Below, in pieces: positions 55,453 to 64,000 of a DNA stretch of 64,000 nucleotides (position 1 is the stretch's first letter; each line of letters starts with the position of its first letter). Position numbers and translations under genes: made by a program. This DNA comes from Pedobacter psychrotolerans (GTDB lineage: Bacteria > Bacteroidota > Bacteroidia > Sphingobacteriales > Sphingobacteriaceae). The notes beneath the pieces are model-generated. The model saw only the letters and a program-made list of their open reading frames with translations, was not told the origin of the DNA and searched no databases. The stretch is from NCBI RefSeq assembly GCF_004340665.1, contig NZ_SLWO01000003.1, positions 1-64,000 of the forward strand, given 5' to 3'.

Positions 55453-55719
55453 TTATGCGTGCTCTACGTCGTCACTATACTCTTCTTCAACACTTCTCAA
55501 TTTGGTTTTAATTGAGCTTACTACTTTTTCTTTTAAACTAGCCAGGCTGTTAATTTCATCAGCAGCTTTATCTTTGATAGAATCGCCTAAATCTTTTAAA
55601 GACTGGCTTAATTTATCGCGGGTTTCGTCACCTTTATCTGGTGCAAATAAAATACCTAAAGCGGCACCGGCAGCTAGTCCTGCTAAAAGGGCAACTACTA
55701 CTTTCGAGTTATCATTCAT
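55453..55719 (-). CDS. YtxH domain-containing protein
   Basis: An 88-residue protein. One membrane helix 'VVVALLAGLAAGAALGILFAP' territory (6-28) is followed by the YtxH motif 'DKGDETRDKL' and a long helical tail rich in Ser, Lys and Glu. YtxH proteins are general-stress and desiccation-related. First gene of the small cluster, 55 bases before the holin-X gene. Confidence 0.9.
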   Translation of the reverse strand: MNDNSKVVVALLAGLAAGAALGILFAPDKGDETRDKLSQSLKDLGDSIKDKAADEINSLASLKEKVVSSIKTKLRSVEEEYSDDVEHA

Positions 55720-55790
55720 AATTATGTATTTTAAGGGTTTAACGTTTACAATATAAGGATTACTATATTATTTATTTGTTAAGCTGTAAT

Positions 55791-56840
55791 TTATAACTCA
55801 TTATGCTCATTATTTGTTTTAATTCTTTCTAATCTTTCTGAAGCTAATGTGCTGGATTCATAAATTTTAATCAGCAATATAAAATAAGAGAGTAAGAGCG
55901 GACCAAAAACCAGCCCTAAAATCCCGAATAAAGGAATACCAATAATTACGCCAATTACTGTGATGATGGGATGAATATTACCCACTTTTTTGGCAATCAT
56001 GAATCTAAGTACGTTATCAATATTAATAATAACGACGAAGCCAAAAATCAGCATGGCCCAGCCTTCGAAATTATGTCCATTTGCAATTTGTAAAATAGCA
56101 GCCGGAACAAATACAACTGGTGGCCCTAAAACAGGCACAAAAGAAATGAATGTTGTAATTACTCCCCAAAAAACTGGATCTTGATAACCTAAAATATAAA
56201 AAGATAAGCTTACAAGAGAACCTTGCACTAAACAAATGAGCCCCTGCCCTAACACGTTTGCATATGTTGTATTTTTCATCTCATTGCCGAAACGTAAAGC
56301 ATTTTGCTCTCTAAATGGCGCATATTTTACCAAAGAAAATTCAAATTGCTTTCTTTCAATAAGCATAAAGTAGAGTAAAAAGTACATCACGAGCAGACTC
56401 AATATAATATTAACGGCGCTGGAGATCAATGATGGAAAGAGTTGAGTGGCCCAGTTACCCAGTCTGTTTAATCCTTCCTGAATTAAATTTTCATTGATTC
56501 GAAAAGGAAGCATATGCTGAAGTTTAACCAACAAATTTTTAAAAAAGATTTCATTGCTTCTTAACTCAGAAATTTTACTGATCACCATGCTGCTTAGGGC
56601 ATAAAAAGGCAGTATGATTAATACAATACTGATGGTAATGAGCATAATAGCAACCAAACGCTTGTTCCAATTTTTAACTTCAGCCAGATGAATATAAGCC
56701 GGACGCATGATGGTATACATTACCAATGTACTTAGAATTGCCGAAAAAATATCCTGTAAGGAATAAGCAATGAGAACACCAAGCGCAATGATGATGACGA
56801 GGTTGATATTCTGCCGCTGCTTATGAGAAAATACTGACAT
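55791..56840 (-). CDS. AI-2E family transporter (PerM/TqsA-like)
   Basis: A 349-residue inner-membrane protein with about eight helices. The family signature region 'YILGYQDPVFWGVITTFISFVPVLGPPVVFVPA' territory (about 215-250) is clear, and 'HPIITVIGVIIGIPLFGILGLVFGPLLL' follows. The family includes proton-driven exporters and the autoinducer-2 exporter TqsA, but most members, as here, have no proven substrate. It precedes the YtxH cluster by 71 bases on the same strand. Confidence 0.9.
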   Translation of the reverse strand: MSVFSHKQRQNINLVIIIALGVLIAYSLQDIFSAILSTLVMYTIMRPAYIHLAEVKNWNKRLVAIMLITISIVLIILPFYALSSMVISKISELRSNEIFFKNLLVKLQHMLPFRINENLIQEGLNRLGNWATQLFPSLISSAVNIILSLLVMYFLLYFMLIERKQFEFSLVKYAPFREQNALRFGNEMKNTTYANVLGQGLICLVQGSLVSLSFYILGYQDPVFWGVITTFISFVPVLGPPVVFVPAAILQIANGHNFEGWAMLIFGFVVIINIDNVLRFMIAKKVGNIHPIITVIGVIIGIPLFGILGLVFGPLLLSYFILLIKIYESSTLASERLERIKTNNEHNEL

Positions 56841-56909
56841 AACTTGGATGAACGATATTTCTTAAATAGCAAAGACTATAGATTTGTTTTAGCAAAAACA
56901 GATTTGAAT

Positions 56910-58319
56910 TTATCCGTTTAATTTAATTGCCTTCATCTTATTATAGAGTGTTTTTCTGTCGATGTTTAAAATCTGAGCGGCCTTAGTTTTATTAAAATTA
57001 ACCTTAATTAATACACTTAAAATAGCATCGTATTCTGCTTCCTGCGCGGCATTTTTTAAATCTTGTGGCTTTTGCTGTTCAGCTTTCAATTGAGTAAAAC
57101 TTTTCTCCTTTTCGTAACTTCCAACGTAATTAAATAGTTCTAAAGGCAAAACATCTACCTGGATTTCATTTCCATCAGTTAATAATGCCAATCTTCTCAC
57201 TACATTTTTTAATTCGCGTATATTACCTGGCCAGCTATAGTTGAGGAAACACTTTTTTACACCTTCTGAAAAGCCTTTGATTTTTTTATTTAATTCTACA
57301 TTTGCCACCACTAAAAACTTCGTTGCAAAAATTAAAATGTCATTACCTCGTTCTTTAAGAGAAGGCAAATGGATAGAAAACTCATTAAAGCGATGGTATA
57401 AATCTTCGCGGAAGGTTCCTTTTTCAATATTTACAGCCAGATTTTCATTTGTTGCTACAATAATTCTGACATCGATATCAATTTCTTTTGTACTTCCTAT
57501 ACGCTTTATCTTTCGTTCCTGAACGGCTCTCAATAAAATGGCCTGAATTTCATAAGATAGGTTTCCTACTTCATCTAAAAAAAGTGTGCCCCCATTTGCT
57601 TGTTCAAAATGCCCTATTTTGGTAAATAAGGCACCTGTAAATGCACCTTTTTCATGTCCAAAAAATTCACTTCCGGCAAGCTCTTTGGTTAATGAACCAC
57701 AATCCATTGCAATAAAGGGCTTATCTCTTCGTAAACTATTTGAATGAATTGCTTCGGCTACTCTTTCTTTTCCTGTTCCACTTTTACCTGTTAAAATAAT
57801 GCTATAGGACGTTGGTGCGATAAGATGGATTTGTTTTAAAAGTTTGGCAGATGTTTCACTTTCACCACCAATAAAATCGCTAGAATTACCATATTCTGCC
57901 TCGTTATTTAATTTACTTCTGGCATCATCCTGTACCTTAATTTCTTTTAAACTTTTCTGACTTTCTAATGCTTTGTTAATGACAGATAAAATCTCATCCG
58001 GATATAGTGGTTTGGTAATATAGTCATGTGCGCCAAGCTTAATCAACTCTACTGCAAGTTTAATATCTGAATAACCGGTAATAATGATTACACCAGTTGA
58101 AGGGTAGCTTTCTTTTACTTTAATTAAGATTTCACGTCCGTCAGTATCATTAAGTCGGTAATCACACAGAATTAAATCGAACGTTTCCTTGGATAGAATT
58201 TCCATTGCAGAGGCACCAGAGATAGCATTTGCCACTTCGAAACCATCTCTTGCCAGAAATTTTGACAACAGTAATCCAATATTTACCTCATCATCTACAA
58301 TTAAAATCTTCTTATTCAT
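56910..58319 (-). CDS. Sigma-54-dependent response regulator (NtrC family)
   Basis: A 469-residue regulator with a receiver domain (phosphoacceptor Asp53 in 'LILCDYRL'), a linker of about 20 residues, and an AAA+ domain with Walker A 'GKSGTGKE' (178-185), sigma-54 contact loop 'GAFTGA' (225-230) and Walker B 'GGTLFLDEVGNL'. A Fis-type HTH (about 445-467, 'NKTKAAQILNIDRKTLYNKMK') closes it. It activates RNA polymerase-sigma-54. No histidine kinase gene is adjacent, so the partner is elsewhere. Confidence 0.96.
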   Translation of the reverse strand: MNKKILIVDDEVNIGLLLSKFLARDGFEVANAISGASAMEILSKETFDLILCDYRLNDTDGREILIKVKESYPSTGVIIITGYSDIKLAVELIKLGAHDYITKPLYPDEILSVINKALESQKSLKEIKVQDDARSKLNNEAEYGNSSDFIGGESETSAKLLKQIHLIAPTSYSIILTGKSGTGKERVAEAIHSNSLRRDKPFIAMDCGSLTKELAGSEFFGHEKGAFTGALFTKIGHFEQANGGTLFLDEVGNLSYEIQAILLRAVQERKIKRIGSTKEIDIDVRIIVATNENLAVNIEKGTFREDLYHRFNEFSIHLPSLKERGNDILIFATKFLVVANVELNKKIKGFSEGVKKCFLNYSWPGNIRELKNVVRRLALLTDGNEIQVDVLPLELFNYVGSYEKEKSFTQLKAEQQKPQDLKNAAQEAEYDAILSVLIKVNFNKTKAAQILNIDRKTLYNKMKAIKLNG

Positions 58320-58491
58320 GAGCGTTATATTATATAGCTAAAAACCCCTCCAGATTGGATGGGAAAGCATTCTGAAAATAGAGCATCATTTTAGAAAACC
58401 ATAGGATGCATAGTTACTAAAAACGTTTTTAAATGGGAAACATTTAACGTAAATTATTAAAAAAATTGTGTTTCCAATTCGCCTATTTATG

Positions 58492-59271
58492 CTATCGCCC
58501 CTTAAATAATGATTTACGCTTATTGATAAATGCGGAAACACCTTCTTTAAAATCTTCTGTTTCGAAGCATTTTCCAAATTCAGAAATTTCAACATCATAG
58601 CCATTTACCTCATTTACAGCAGCATTAACCGATTTAATGGCTGCCGATACCGCCAGCGGTGCGCGTTGCTTAACCAGATTTAAAATTTCTGTTGCTTTAA
58701 TGATTAAATCTTCTTGGGATACCGTATGATTTACCAAACCAATTTTTAAAGCTTCTTCAGCTGAAATCATGCCGGCTGTAGTGATTAATTCAATTGCTTT
58801 TCCTTTACCAACCAGCTGAGTGAGCCTTTGTGTACCGCCATAACCAGGTATTAATCCCAATGTAACTTCTGGCAAACCTAGTTTGGCATGACTTGCGGCT
58901 ATGCGCATGTGACAGGCCATTGCCAGTTCTAAACCACCGCCTAAAGCAAAACCATTAATGGCAGCAATAAAGGGTTTTGAAGATCTTTCAATCGCATTGA
59001 AAACATGATGTTGTCCATTTCTGGCTAATTCTTCTCCTTGTTCAGCATTGTAGTCAGAAAATTCTTTAATATCTGCACCTGCTACAAAAGCTTTTTCGCC
59101 CGCTCCAGTTAAAATTACGCCCCTAACATCTGCGTTTTCATTTGCAAAAGCGATTACATCTGCAAGTTCGGTAAGTGTATCTCTATTTAAAGCGTTTAAA
59201 GCTTTTTCACGATTGATGGTAATGTAAAGAATATTTTCTTTTATCTCTGATATTAAGTTCTGATATGCCAT
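58492..59271 (-). CDS. Enoyl-CoA hydratase/isomerase family protein
   Basis: A 259-residue crotonase-fold enzyme with 'NREKALNALNRDTL', 'GVILTGAGEKAFVAGADIKEF' (oxyanion hole, about 53-73) and 'GGGLELAMACHMRIA' to 'LPEVTLGLIPGYGGTQRL' (catalytic Glu). Length is normal. It should hydrate short-chain enoyl-CoA (crotonyl-CoA type). It lies 3 bases after a B12-binding protein gene, which points to acyl-CoA or propionate metabolism. Confidence 0.94.
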   Translation of the reverse strand: MAYQNLISEIKENILYITINREKALNALNRDTLTELADVIAFANENADVRGVILTGAGEKAFVAGADIKEFSDYNAEQGEELARNGQHHVFNAIERSSKPFIAAINGFALGGGLELAMACHMRIAASHAKLGLPEVTLGLIPGYGGTQRLTQLVGKGKAIELITTAGMISAEEALKIGLVNHTVSQEDLIIKATEILNLVKQRAPLAVSAAIKSVNAAVNEVNGYDVEISEFGKCFETEDFKEGVSAFINKRKSLFKGR

Positions 59272-59274
59272 AGT

Positions 59275-59694
59275 TTAAAAATTTCTGTTTTCTGCCACCC
59301 AATTCTGAATATATGCTACAATACTTGCCATGGTCGTTCCTGGCGGAAATAACTCTCCAACGCCAATTTCTGCAAGCTTTCTACGATCCGATTCTGGTAT
59401 AATTCCTCCGCCTGTTAATAAAACGTCATCAAGTTGCTTTTCTTTCATAAATTGAATGATTTTAGGAAAGACCGTCATGTGCGCTCCAGATAGGATGGAT
59501 ATGCCAATAGCATCTACATCTTCCTGCAATGCCGTATTGACCACCATTTCTGGCGTTTGGCGCAATCCGGTGTAGATGACCTCCATACCTGCATCCCGTA
59601 AGGAAGTGGCAATTACCTTAGCACCTCGATCATGGCCATCTAACCCAACTTTGGCAACTAATACACGTATTGGCCTATTTAATACTTTGCTCAT
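59275..59694 (-). CDS. Cobalamin B12-binding protein, methylmalonyl-CoA mutase C-terminal domain type
   Basis: About 139 residues from the ATG at 59694 ([11 protein letters not shown]). The 25 residues upstream in frame lack family similarity. It has the B12 motif D-x-H-x-x-G in '[15 protein letters not shown]' (14-28), 'GLRQTPE', '[13 protein letters not shown]' and 'LLTGGGIIP'. It is a stand-alone small subunit, so the catalytic partner must be encoded elsewhere. The known partner types are methylmalonyl-CoA, isobutyryl-CoA or ethylmalonyl-CoA mutases. Confidence 0.9.
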   Translation of the reverse strand: MSKVLNRPIRVLVAKVGLDGHDRGAKVIATSLRDAGMEVIYTGLRQTPEMVVNTALQEDVDAIGISILSGAHMTVFPKIIQFMKEKQLDDVLLTGGGIIPESDRRKLAEIGVGELFPPGTTMASIVAYIQNWVAENRNF

Positions 59695-59833
59695 AGTGAA
59701 TATTAAGTTGATGTAAATGTATTGATTTTGATCAGATAAGAAAATAGACCGTGGATCAATTTCCAACATGGATGTTCACCCATCCACTTCCTGTAATCTC
59801 CATTCTCAAAGCAAATCAGGCTTATTCTTATTC

Positions 59834-59896
59834 CCTGTTATTAATTTCCTATCACCTATTTCCTATTTTCTGCCCACTATTATCTATTTACTATTC
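59834..59896. repeat. Heptanucleotide tract upstream of glnS, about 9 units
   Basis: Units of seven bases on the plus strand: CCTGTTA, TTAATTT, CCTATCA, CCTATTT, CCTATTT, TCTGCCC, ACTATTA, TCTATTT, ACTATTC. The units share NCTATTT but differ from the GATACTT set. The period is exact over 63 bases. Confidence 0.65.
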
Positions 59897-59922
59897 CTTA
59901 CATAATATACGCTCAATCTTTT

Positions 59923-59930
59923 TAACTTTG
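59923..59930 (+). promoter_or_regulatory. -7 promoter element of glnS
   Basis: TAACTTTG matches TAnnTTTG and lies 22 bases before the glnS ATG, immediately after the heptamer tract. No perfect -33 TTTG is present. Confidence 0.5.
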
Positions 59931-59952
59931 CGTTCCTAATTTACAGGTTTTT

Positions 59953-61602
59953 ATGAGTGAAGAAAAGTCATTGAACTTTATTGAAGAAATTGTTGAGAAC
60001 GATCTAAATAGTGGCAAGTATAAAACTTTGGTGACGCGTTTTCCGCCTGAACCTAATGGTTATTTACATATTGGGCATGCAAAAGCAATATGCCTCAACT
60101 TCGGATTGACACAAAAATATGGTGGTTATACTAATTTGCGTTTTGATGATACCAATCCGGTTACAGAAAAAACAGAATACGTTAATAGTCAGCAGGAAGA
60201 TATTAAATGGTTAGGTTTTAACTGGAAGAATGAATTATATGCGTCAGATTATTTTGATGAACTATATTCTTTTGCCATTAAATTAATTGAGAAAGGTTTA
60301 GCATACGTTGATGAAAGTTCAGCAGATGAAATCGCAGCTTTAAAGGGGACACCAACTGAACCCGGACAGGATAGCCAATACCGTAACCGTAGCATTGAAG
60401 AGAACTTAGACATTTTCACCAGAATGAAAAATGGCGAATTTTCTGATGGCGCTTATATTTTAAGGGCAAAGATAGACATGGCTAGTCCGAACATGCTAAT
60501 GCGAGATCCAATTATCTACCGTATTAAACATGCTGAACACCACCGTACTGGCAACAAATGGTGTATCTATCCCATGTATGATTTTGCACACGGCCAAAGC
60601 GATAGCATTGAAAACATCACGCACTCTATTTGCACCTTAGAATATGTTTCACACCGTGAATTATATGATTGGTTTATTAAAAAACTGGAAATTTTCCCAT
60701 CTAAACAATACGAATTTGCGCGTTTAAATCTTACTTCAACAGTAATGAGTAAACGTAAATTATTGCAACTGGTAAATGACAATTTAGTTAATGGCTGGGA
60801 TGATCCACGCATGCCAACCATTTCTGGTCTGCGCAGAAGAGGCTTTACACCAAAAAGTGTTCGCGAATTTTGCGAACGAATAGGTATTGCTAAACGGGAA
60901 AACCTGATCGAACTAAGCTTACTTGAATTTTGTATTCGCGAAGATTTAAATAAATCAGCCAATCGCGTAATGGCAGTTTTAGATCCAATCAAATTGGTGA
61001 TTACCAATTATGAAAAAGGAACAGAAGATTTAATCGGCGAAAACAATCCTGAAGCTGAAGGTGGTACTCGTGTAATCCCTTTCAGCAATGAGCTTTGGAT
61101 TGAGCGTGAAGATTTCATGGAAGTGCCCGCTAAAAAATGGTTCCGTTTGGCACCTGGAGCGATGGTTCGCCTGAAATTTGCTTATATCGTAAAGTGTGAG
61201 GATTTTGTTAAAGATGAAAACGGTAACGTAACAGAAATTCATTGTACTTACATTCCAGAATCGAAAAGTGGAAATGATACCAGTGGCATCAATGTTAAGG
61301 GAACCATTCATTGGGTAAGTGTTCAACATGCTAAAACAGCAGAAATTAGATTATATGATCGTCTATTCACTTCCGAAACTCCAGATGCTGAAGAAGGCGA
61401 CTTTAAAGATTACTTAAATCCAGAAAGCTTAACTGTTCTTCCAAACGCTTTCATCGAACCGGCTTTGGCTGATGCAGATTTAGATAGCCGTTATCAGTTT
61501 ATCAGAAAAGGTTATTTCTGTTTAGATAAGGATTCTACCGCCGAAAAGTTAGTTTTTAACCGGACGGTAACTTTGAAAGATACTTTCAAAAAGCCGAAAT
61601 AG
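59953..61602 (+). CDS. glnS: Glutaminyl-tRNA synthetase
   Basis: A class I synthetase that charges tRNA-Gln directly. The 549 residues have '[17 protein letters not shown]' with HIGH at 39-42, the Rossmann/acceptor domain, the KMSKS-type loop '[11 protein letters not shown]' with MSKRK at about 265-269, and the C-terminal beta-barrel anticodon-binding domains. 'RFDDTNP' and the '[16 protein letters not shown]' segment separate it from glutamyl-tRNA synthetases. Complete. Confidence 0.97.
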   Translation: MSEEKSLNFIEEIVENDLNSGKYKTLVTRFPPEPNGYLHIGHAKAICLNFGLTQKYGGYTNLRFDDTNPVTEKTEYVNSQQEDIKWLGFNWKNELYASDYFDELYSFAIKLIEKGLAYVDESSADEIAALKGTPTEPGQDSQYRNRSIEENLDIFTRMKNGEFSDGAYILRAKIDMASPNMLMRDPIIYRIKHAEHHRTGNKWCIYPMYDFAHGQSDSIENITHSICTLEYVSHRELYDWFIKKLEIFPSKQYEFARLNLTSTVMSKRKLLQLVNDNLVNGWDDPRMPTISGLRRRGFTPKSVREFCERIGIAKRENLIELSLLEFCIREDLNKSANRVMAVLDPIKLVITNYEKGTEDLIGENNPEAEGGTRVIPFSNELWIEREDFMEVPAKKWFRLAPGAMVRLKFAYIVKCEDFVKDENGNVTEIHCTYIPESKSGNDTSGINVKGTIHWVSVQHAKTAEIRLYDRLFTSETPDAEEGDFKDYLNPESLTVLPNAFIEPALADADLDSRYQFIRKGYFCLDKDSTAEKLVFNRTVTLKDTFKKPK

Positions 61603-61621
61603 TTTAAATATAACGATAGAT

Positions 61622-61659
61622 AAACACGGATGAACTTAGATTTATCCGTGTTTTTTTTT
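61622..61659 (+). terminator. Terminator of glnS
   Basis: A stem AAACACGGAT/ATCCGTGTTT of about 10 bp with a 12-base loop, followed by a run of nine Ts. It begins 20 bases after the stop. Confidence 0.9.
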
Positions 61660-61733
61660 AATTTTTAACACATAAAATCGCAGACTTAAATACCAATAGA
61701 TGTCATTTACGAAAATTTAGTTAAATTTGAATA

Positions 61734-62033
61734 ATGAAAGTGATTGAAAATCATATTGATAGCATAAAAGAGCTTTGCAACACTCACCATGTGGATAAGA
61801 TGTATCTTTTTGGCTCTGCCTTGAATTCTGATTTCAGTAATAAAAGTGATATAGATTTTCTAGTAAGATTCAATGCTATAGAACTTTCTGGCTATTTTGA
61901 TAATTACTATAATTTCAAAGAGAGCCTAAAAAAACTTTTCAAACGTAATATTGATTTAGTGGAGGAACAAACTTTGAAAAATCCCATTCTTATTAACTCA
62001 ATAAACCGCAATAAGAAGCTTATTTATGGATGA
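61734..62033 (+). CDS. mntA: MntA-type minimal nucleotidyltransferase, antitoxin of a HEPN pair
   Basis: A 99-residue nucleotidyltransferase with the exact motif G-S-x10-D-x-D: Gly27-Ser28 and Asp39-x-Asp41 in 'LFGSALNSDFSNKSDIDF'. Such MNT proteins adenylylate the partner HEPN toxin and neutralise it. It overlaps the HEPN gene by 8 bases, the usual coupling. It is alone with its toxin here, a probable acquired module. Confidence 0.88.
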   Translation: MKVIENHIDSIKELCNTHHVDKMYLFGSALNSDFSNKSDIDFLVRFNAIELSGYFDNYYNFKESLKKLFKRNIDLVEEQTLKNPILINSINRNKKLIYG

Positions 62034-62385
62034 GCGAATTCTTAAATGGCTTTTAGATATTAAAATTGCGATAACAGAAATCGATGGATACTTTCTTGAA
62101 CATCCTAAAGACTTTTTCAAATATCAGAAAAACGTGATGTTAAAAAGAGCCATAGAACGAGATCTTGAAATAATTGGCGAAGCAATGAACAGAATTTTAA
62201 CGAGAGATAGTGAGTTTCACATAAAAATTACGAATGCAAAATTAATTGTCGGACTTAGAAATCAGGTAATCCATGCTTATGATAGTATATCTGATGAAAG
62301 TATCTGGTCTATCCTGCTAAATCACCTGCCAAAACTTAAAATAGAAGTAAACATTCTACTCGATAATAATCTAACTATAGATTAA
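62026..62385 (+). CDS. hepT: HepT-type HEPN toxin (DUF86)
   Basis: A 119-residue helical protein with the HEPN motif R-x4-H-x-Y: Arg78, His83, Tyr85 in 'GLRNQVIHAYDS'. In the family the pair acts as an RNase (tRNA-targeting in characterised members) and the tyrosine is modified by MntA. The reading frame begins inside the mntA end. Together they form a type VII-like toxin-antitoxin module. Confidence 0.88.
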   Translation: MDERILKWLLDIKIAITEIDGYFLEHPKDFFKYQKNVMLKRAIERDLEIIGEAMNRILTRDSEFHIKITNAKLIVGLRNQVIHAYDSISDESIWSILLNHLPKLKIEVNILLDNNLTID

Positions 62386-62543
62386 TGATTTAACTATCTA
62401 GGCAAGTAGATATTATACAAGTTATTGATCTCATGGATTATTGAGACTTCCAAAACGAAAAAAAACACAAATCACCGAAACCTATTCAAAATTATTTACC
62501 TTGAAAATATTTAACTATTTACTTTACCTTCTGCTCCAAACCC

Positions 62544-62572
62544 TTCTACCATCAACCTTCCTACCCTCTACC
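62544..62572. repeat. Short heptamer-like tract (CTACC type)
   Basis: TTCTACC, ATCAACC, TTCCTACC, CTCTACC: four units of seven (one of eight) bases sharing NNCTACC. It lies 4 bases beyond the end of the amidase gene. Weaker than the other heptamer tracts. Confidence 0.4.
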
Positions 62573-62576
62573 TCTT

Positions 62577-63413
62577 TTAGTATTTCGTATAAACATTATA
62601 CAACACCAATAAATCAACAGGTGTAAGCTTTGGAGTGATATCACTTTGTATAAAGTGACGTTTAAAACCAACTATTGCAGCGCCCAAATCGCTGGTGTCG
62701 TAGCCCATTAATTTTAGTGCGTTTGGTCCATCGAAATCAACTGGTGGGTTTTTAAGCACATCATCATACCAATAACCAAAGCCTTTTAAAGCTAATTTTT
62801 TCCATGGAAACTTATTCGGATCCGGCTTACGCTTAGGCGCAATATCAGAATGGCCAATAAAATTTGCTGTCGGAATATTATAGGCTTTTTTTAATGTTTC
62901 TAATAATTTAACCAGGCTATTGATTTGTGCATCCGGCCATGGGTCTGTCGTGCCATTATTATCCAGCTCAATCCCTATCGAAGAGGAGTTTAAATCCGTA
63001 TCTTTTCCCCATTTACCAATACCGGCGTGATTTGATCGTAGGTAATCGTTCACCATATGTACTACTTTCCCATCCCGGCTAATCACATAATGTGCACTAA
63101 CTGCTGCCTTAGTGGAATGGAAGGTCTTAATCGTCTGGGCTAAACTATCCTGAGCAGTGTGGTGAAGGATCACAAAATTAGGTTTACGTATCCCAAAATT
63201 TACAGAACCAACCCAGGTTTGGTTTGTTGCATTTTGTAGATCATAAAGCTGACCTTCAGGTGGAGTAGTTGAAATTATTTTCGCAAAATCTTTACTTTTT
63301 TGCTTGTAAATCTTTTCTGTTGCAGCATATTTATTCGTCCCGCAGGAAGAAAAGAGTAGCGCTAATGCCAAAATTGAAGTGCCTTTTAAAATATAAGATT
63401 TTACTGGAAACAT
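62577..63413 (-). CDS. N-acetylmuramoyl-L-alanine amidase, lipoprotein
   Basis: A 278-residue protein. It has a lipoprotein signal with lipobox 'FSSC' (acylated Cys24) and an Amidase_2 (AmpD-like) domain. The zinc ligands are His84 in 'VILHHTAQ', His188 in 'GHSDIAP' and Asp198 in 'KPDPNKFPW'. It cleaves the amide bond between MurNAc and L-Ala of peptidoglycan in the periplasm. A TAACTTTG promoter lies just upstream (63442-63449). Confidence 0.92.
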   Translation of the reverse strand: MFPVKSYILKGTSILALALLFSSCGTNKYAATEKIYKQKSKDFAKIISTTPPEGQLYDLQNATNQTWVGSVNFGIRKPNFVILHHTAQDSLAQTIKTFHSTKAAVSAHYVISRDGKVVHMVNDYLRSNHAGIGKWGKDTDLNSSSIGIELDNNGTTDPWPDAQINSLVKLLETLKKAYNIPTANFIGHSDIAPKRKPDPNKFPWKKLALKGFGYWYDDVLKNPPVDFDGPNALKLMGYDTSDLGAAIVGFKRHFIQSDITPKLTPVDLLVLYNVYTKY

Positions 63414-63441
63414 GGTATAATTTAAATAAAATATGAAGTTA

Positions 63442-63449
63442 CAAAGTTA
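63442..63449 (-). promoter_or_regulatory. -7 promoter element of the amidase gene
   Basis: On the minus strand TAACTTTG, an exact TAnnTTTG. A TTTG lies 22 bases upstream (63475-63472), slightly longer than usual. It is 28 bases from the amidase ATG. Confidence 0.6.
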
Positions 63450-63527
63450 GGTTAAACTTCATCCATTACATCAAATTTTATACAAAGCTTTCAAATTTTA
63501 GTAATTTAGTCGCGATATATCTTAATC

Positions 63528-64000
63528 ATGAAAAAACTATACAAACCTATACTATTTGTATCGGCAATAGCCTGTTCTACAAGTTTATTTACTGCTTGTA
63601 GAAATACGGGCAAACCTACTGAAGAAAAAGTAACCGTTGTACAAAAAGATAGCTTAACGGACTATGTTGCAAACAGACTTCCTATATATGAAAGGGTAAA
63701 ACTTAGCACAAATCTTAATCAGCTTAGTGTTAATGACCGTAAAATTTTGCCGCTTCTTATTCAGGCAGCTGAAATTATGGATGAACTTTATTGGAAGCAG
63801 GCCTATCCTCAACGTGATAGTTTATTGGCCACCATTAAGGATGAAAAAACCCGCGAATTTGTTAATATTAACTATGGACCTTGGGACAGGTTAAATAATG
63901 ACAAACCTTTCGTTGCAGGAGTGGGAAATAAACCTGAAGGTGCCTCATTTTATCCTTATGGCACCACAAAGGAAGAAATTGAAAAAGCTGAATTAACAGA
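63528..64000 (+). CDS. Dipeptidyl-peptidase III-like (M49) lipoprotein, N-terminal part, cut by the window end
   Basis: At least 157 codons open to the right edge. It has a lipoprotein signal with lipobox 'LFTAC', then the M49 N-terminal sequence 'YVANRLPIYERVKLSTNLNQL' territory, 'MDELYWKQAYP' and 'VNINYGPWDRLNNDKPFV'. It continues with 'PEGASFYPYGTTKEEIEKAE'. These match the start of bacterial dipeptidyl-peptidase III, which removes dipeptides from peptides. The zinc motif HEXXGH would lie beyond the window. The family call is by recall of sequence pattern. Confidence 0.8.
   Translation, partial: MKKLYKPILFVSAIACSTSLFTACRNTGKPTEEKVTVVQKDSLTDYVANRLPIYERVKLSTNLNQLSVNDRKILPLLIQAAEIMDELYWKQAYPQRDSLLATIKDEKTREFVNINYGPWDRLNNDKPFVAGVGNKPEGASFYPYGTTKEEIEKAELT

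Noticed and set aside
62441..62626. Small plus-strand reading frame of 61 codons between HepT and the amidase
   Set aside because: It runs into the amidase gene on the other strand and through a low-complexity tract; no family similarity or ribosome-binding context.

Overview
The window looks like chromosome of a member of the Bacteroidota, most likely family Sphingobacteriaceae (Pedobacter-like). I base this on the gene families (DUF5687 permease, Wzi-headed capsule operon, LytS/LytTR pair, MHS-type MFS carrier with a large loop), on the low GC, on the near absence of Shine-Dalgarno sequences, and on many promoters of the Bacteroidota type (TTTG, about 19 bases, TAnnTTTG). The genus is inferred from these features; no marker gene was compared.

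Layout. Positions 1-450 hold three tandem leftward promoters with identical 19-base spacers. They fire out of the window, probably into an rRNA operon or another very strongly expressed unit. Then come comF, glyA, scpA and dxs (773-6259). From 31.4 kb down to 6.4 kb on the minus strand lies a complete Wzx/Wzy-type exopolysaccharide or capsule locus of about 25 kb. In transcription order it reads wzi, wza, wzc, gmd, fcl (GDP-fucose), ddhD, ddhA, ddhB, a 3,5-epimerase, a 4-reductase, ddhC (a CDP-3,6-dideoxyhexose, probably CDP-ascarylose), a GT2, wzx, an acyltransferase, an epimerase, a GT4, a GT2, wzy, two more GT2s, an epimerase, manC, and a separately transcribed initiating phosphoglycosyltransferase. 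The precursor genes are tightly packed with 1-11 base overlaps. The central glycosyltransferase/wzx/wzy block (about 11.1-17.7 kb) is visibly more AT-rich than its flanks.

From 31.6 kb to the right end the window is mostly housekeeping and accessory chromosome: a NodB deacetylase, a LytS/LytTR two-component pair, hisS, a methyltransferase, a VOC protein, rarA, an ABC exporter pair, an OmpA lipoprotein, an MFS carrier, bestrophin, TerC, a TlpA-like protein and an S41 peptidase. Then come an ECF sigma/anti-sigma/DUF4097-like unit, a Crp/Fnr regulator, aspS, a YtxH/holin-X/unknown cluster with an AI-2E-family transporter, an NtrC-type regulator, an enoyl-CoA hydratase with a B12-binding protein, glnS, a MntA/HepT toxin-antitoxin pair, a lipoprotein amidase and the start of an M49 peptidase.

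The most unusual things seen are as follows. Heptanucleotide repeat tracts occur at four places, and one of them is read in frame inside manC, adding about 26 residues to a loop. The ddhD product has its ferredoxin domain at the opposite end from the classical Yersinia enzyme. Palindromic and REP-like elements cluster at 36.5 kb and 54.2-54.5 kb. No CRISPR array, tRNA, mature rRNA, intact insertion sequence or prophage was seen.
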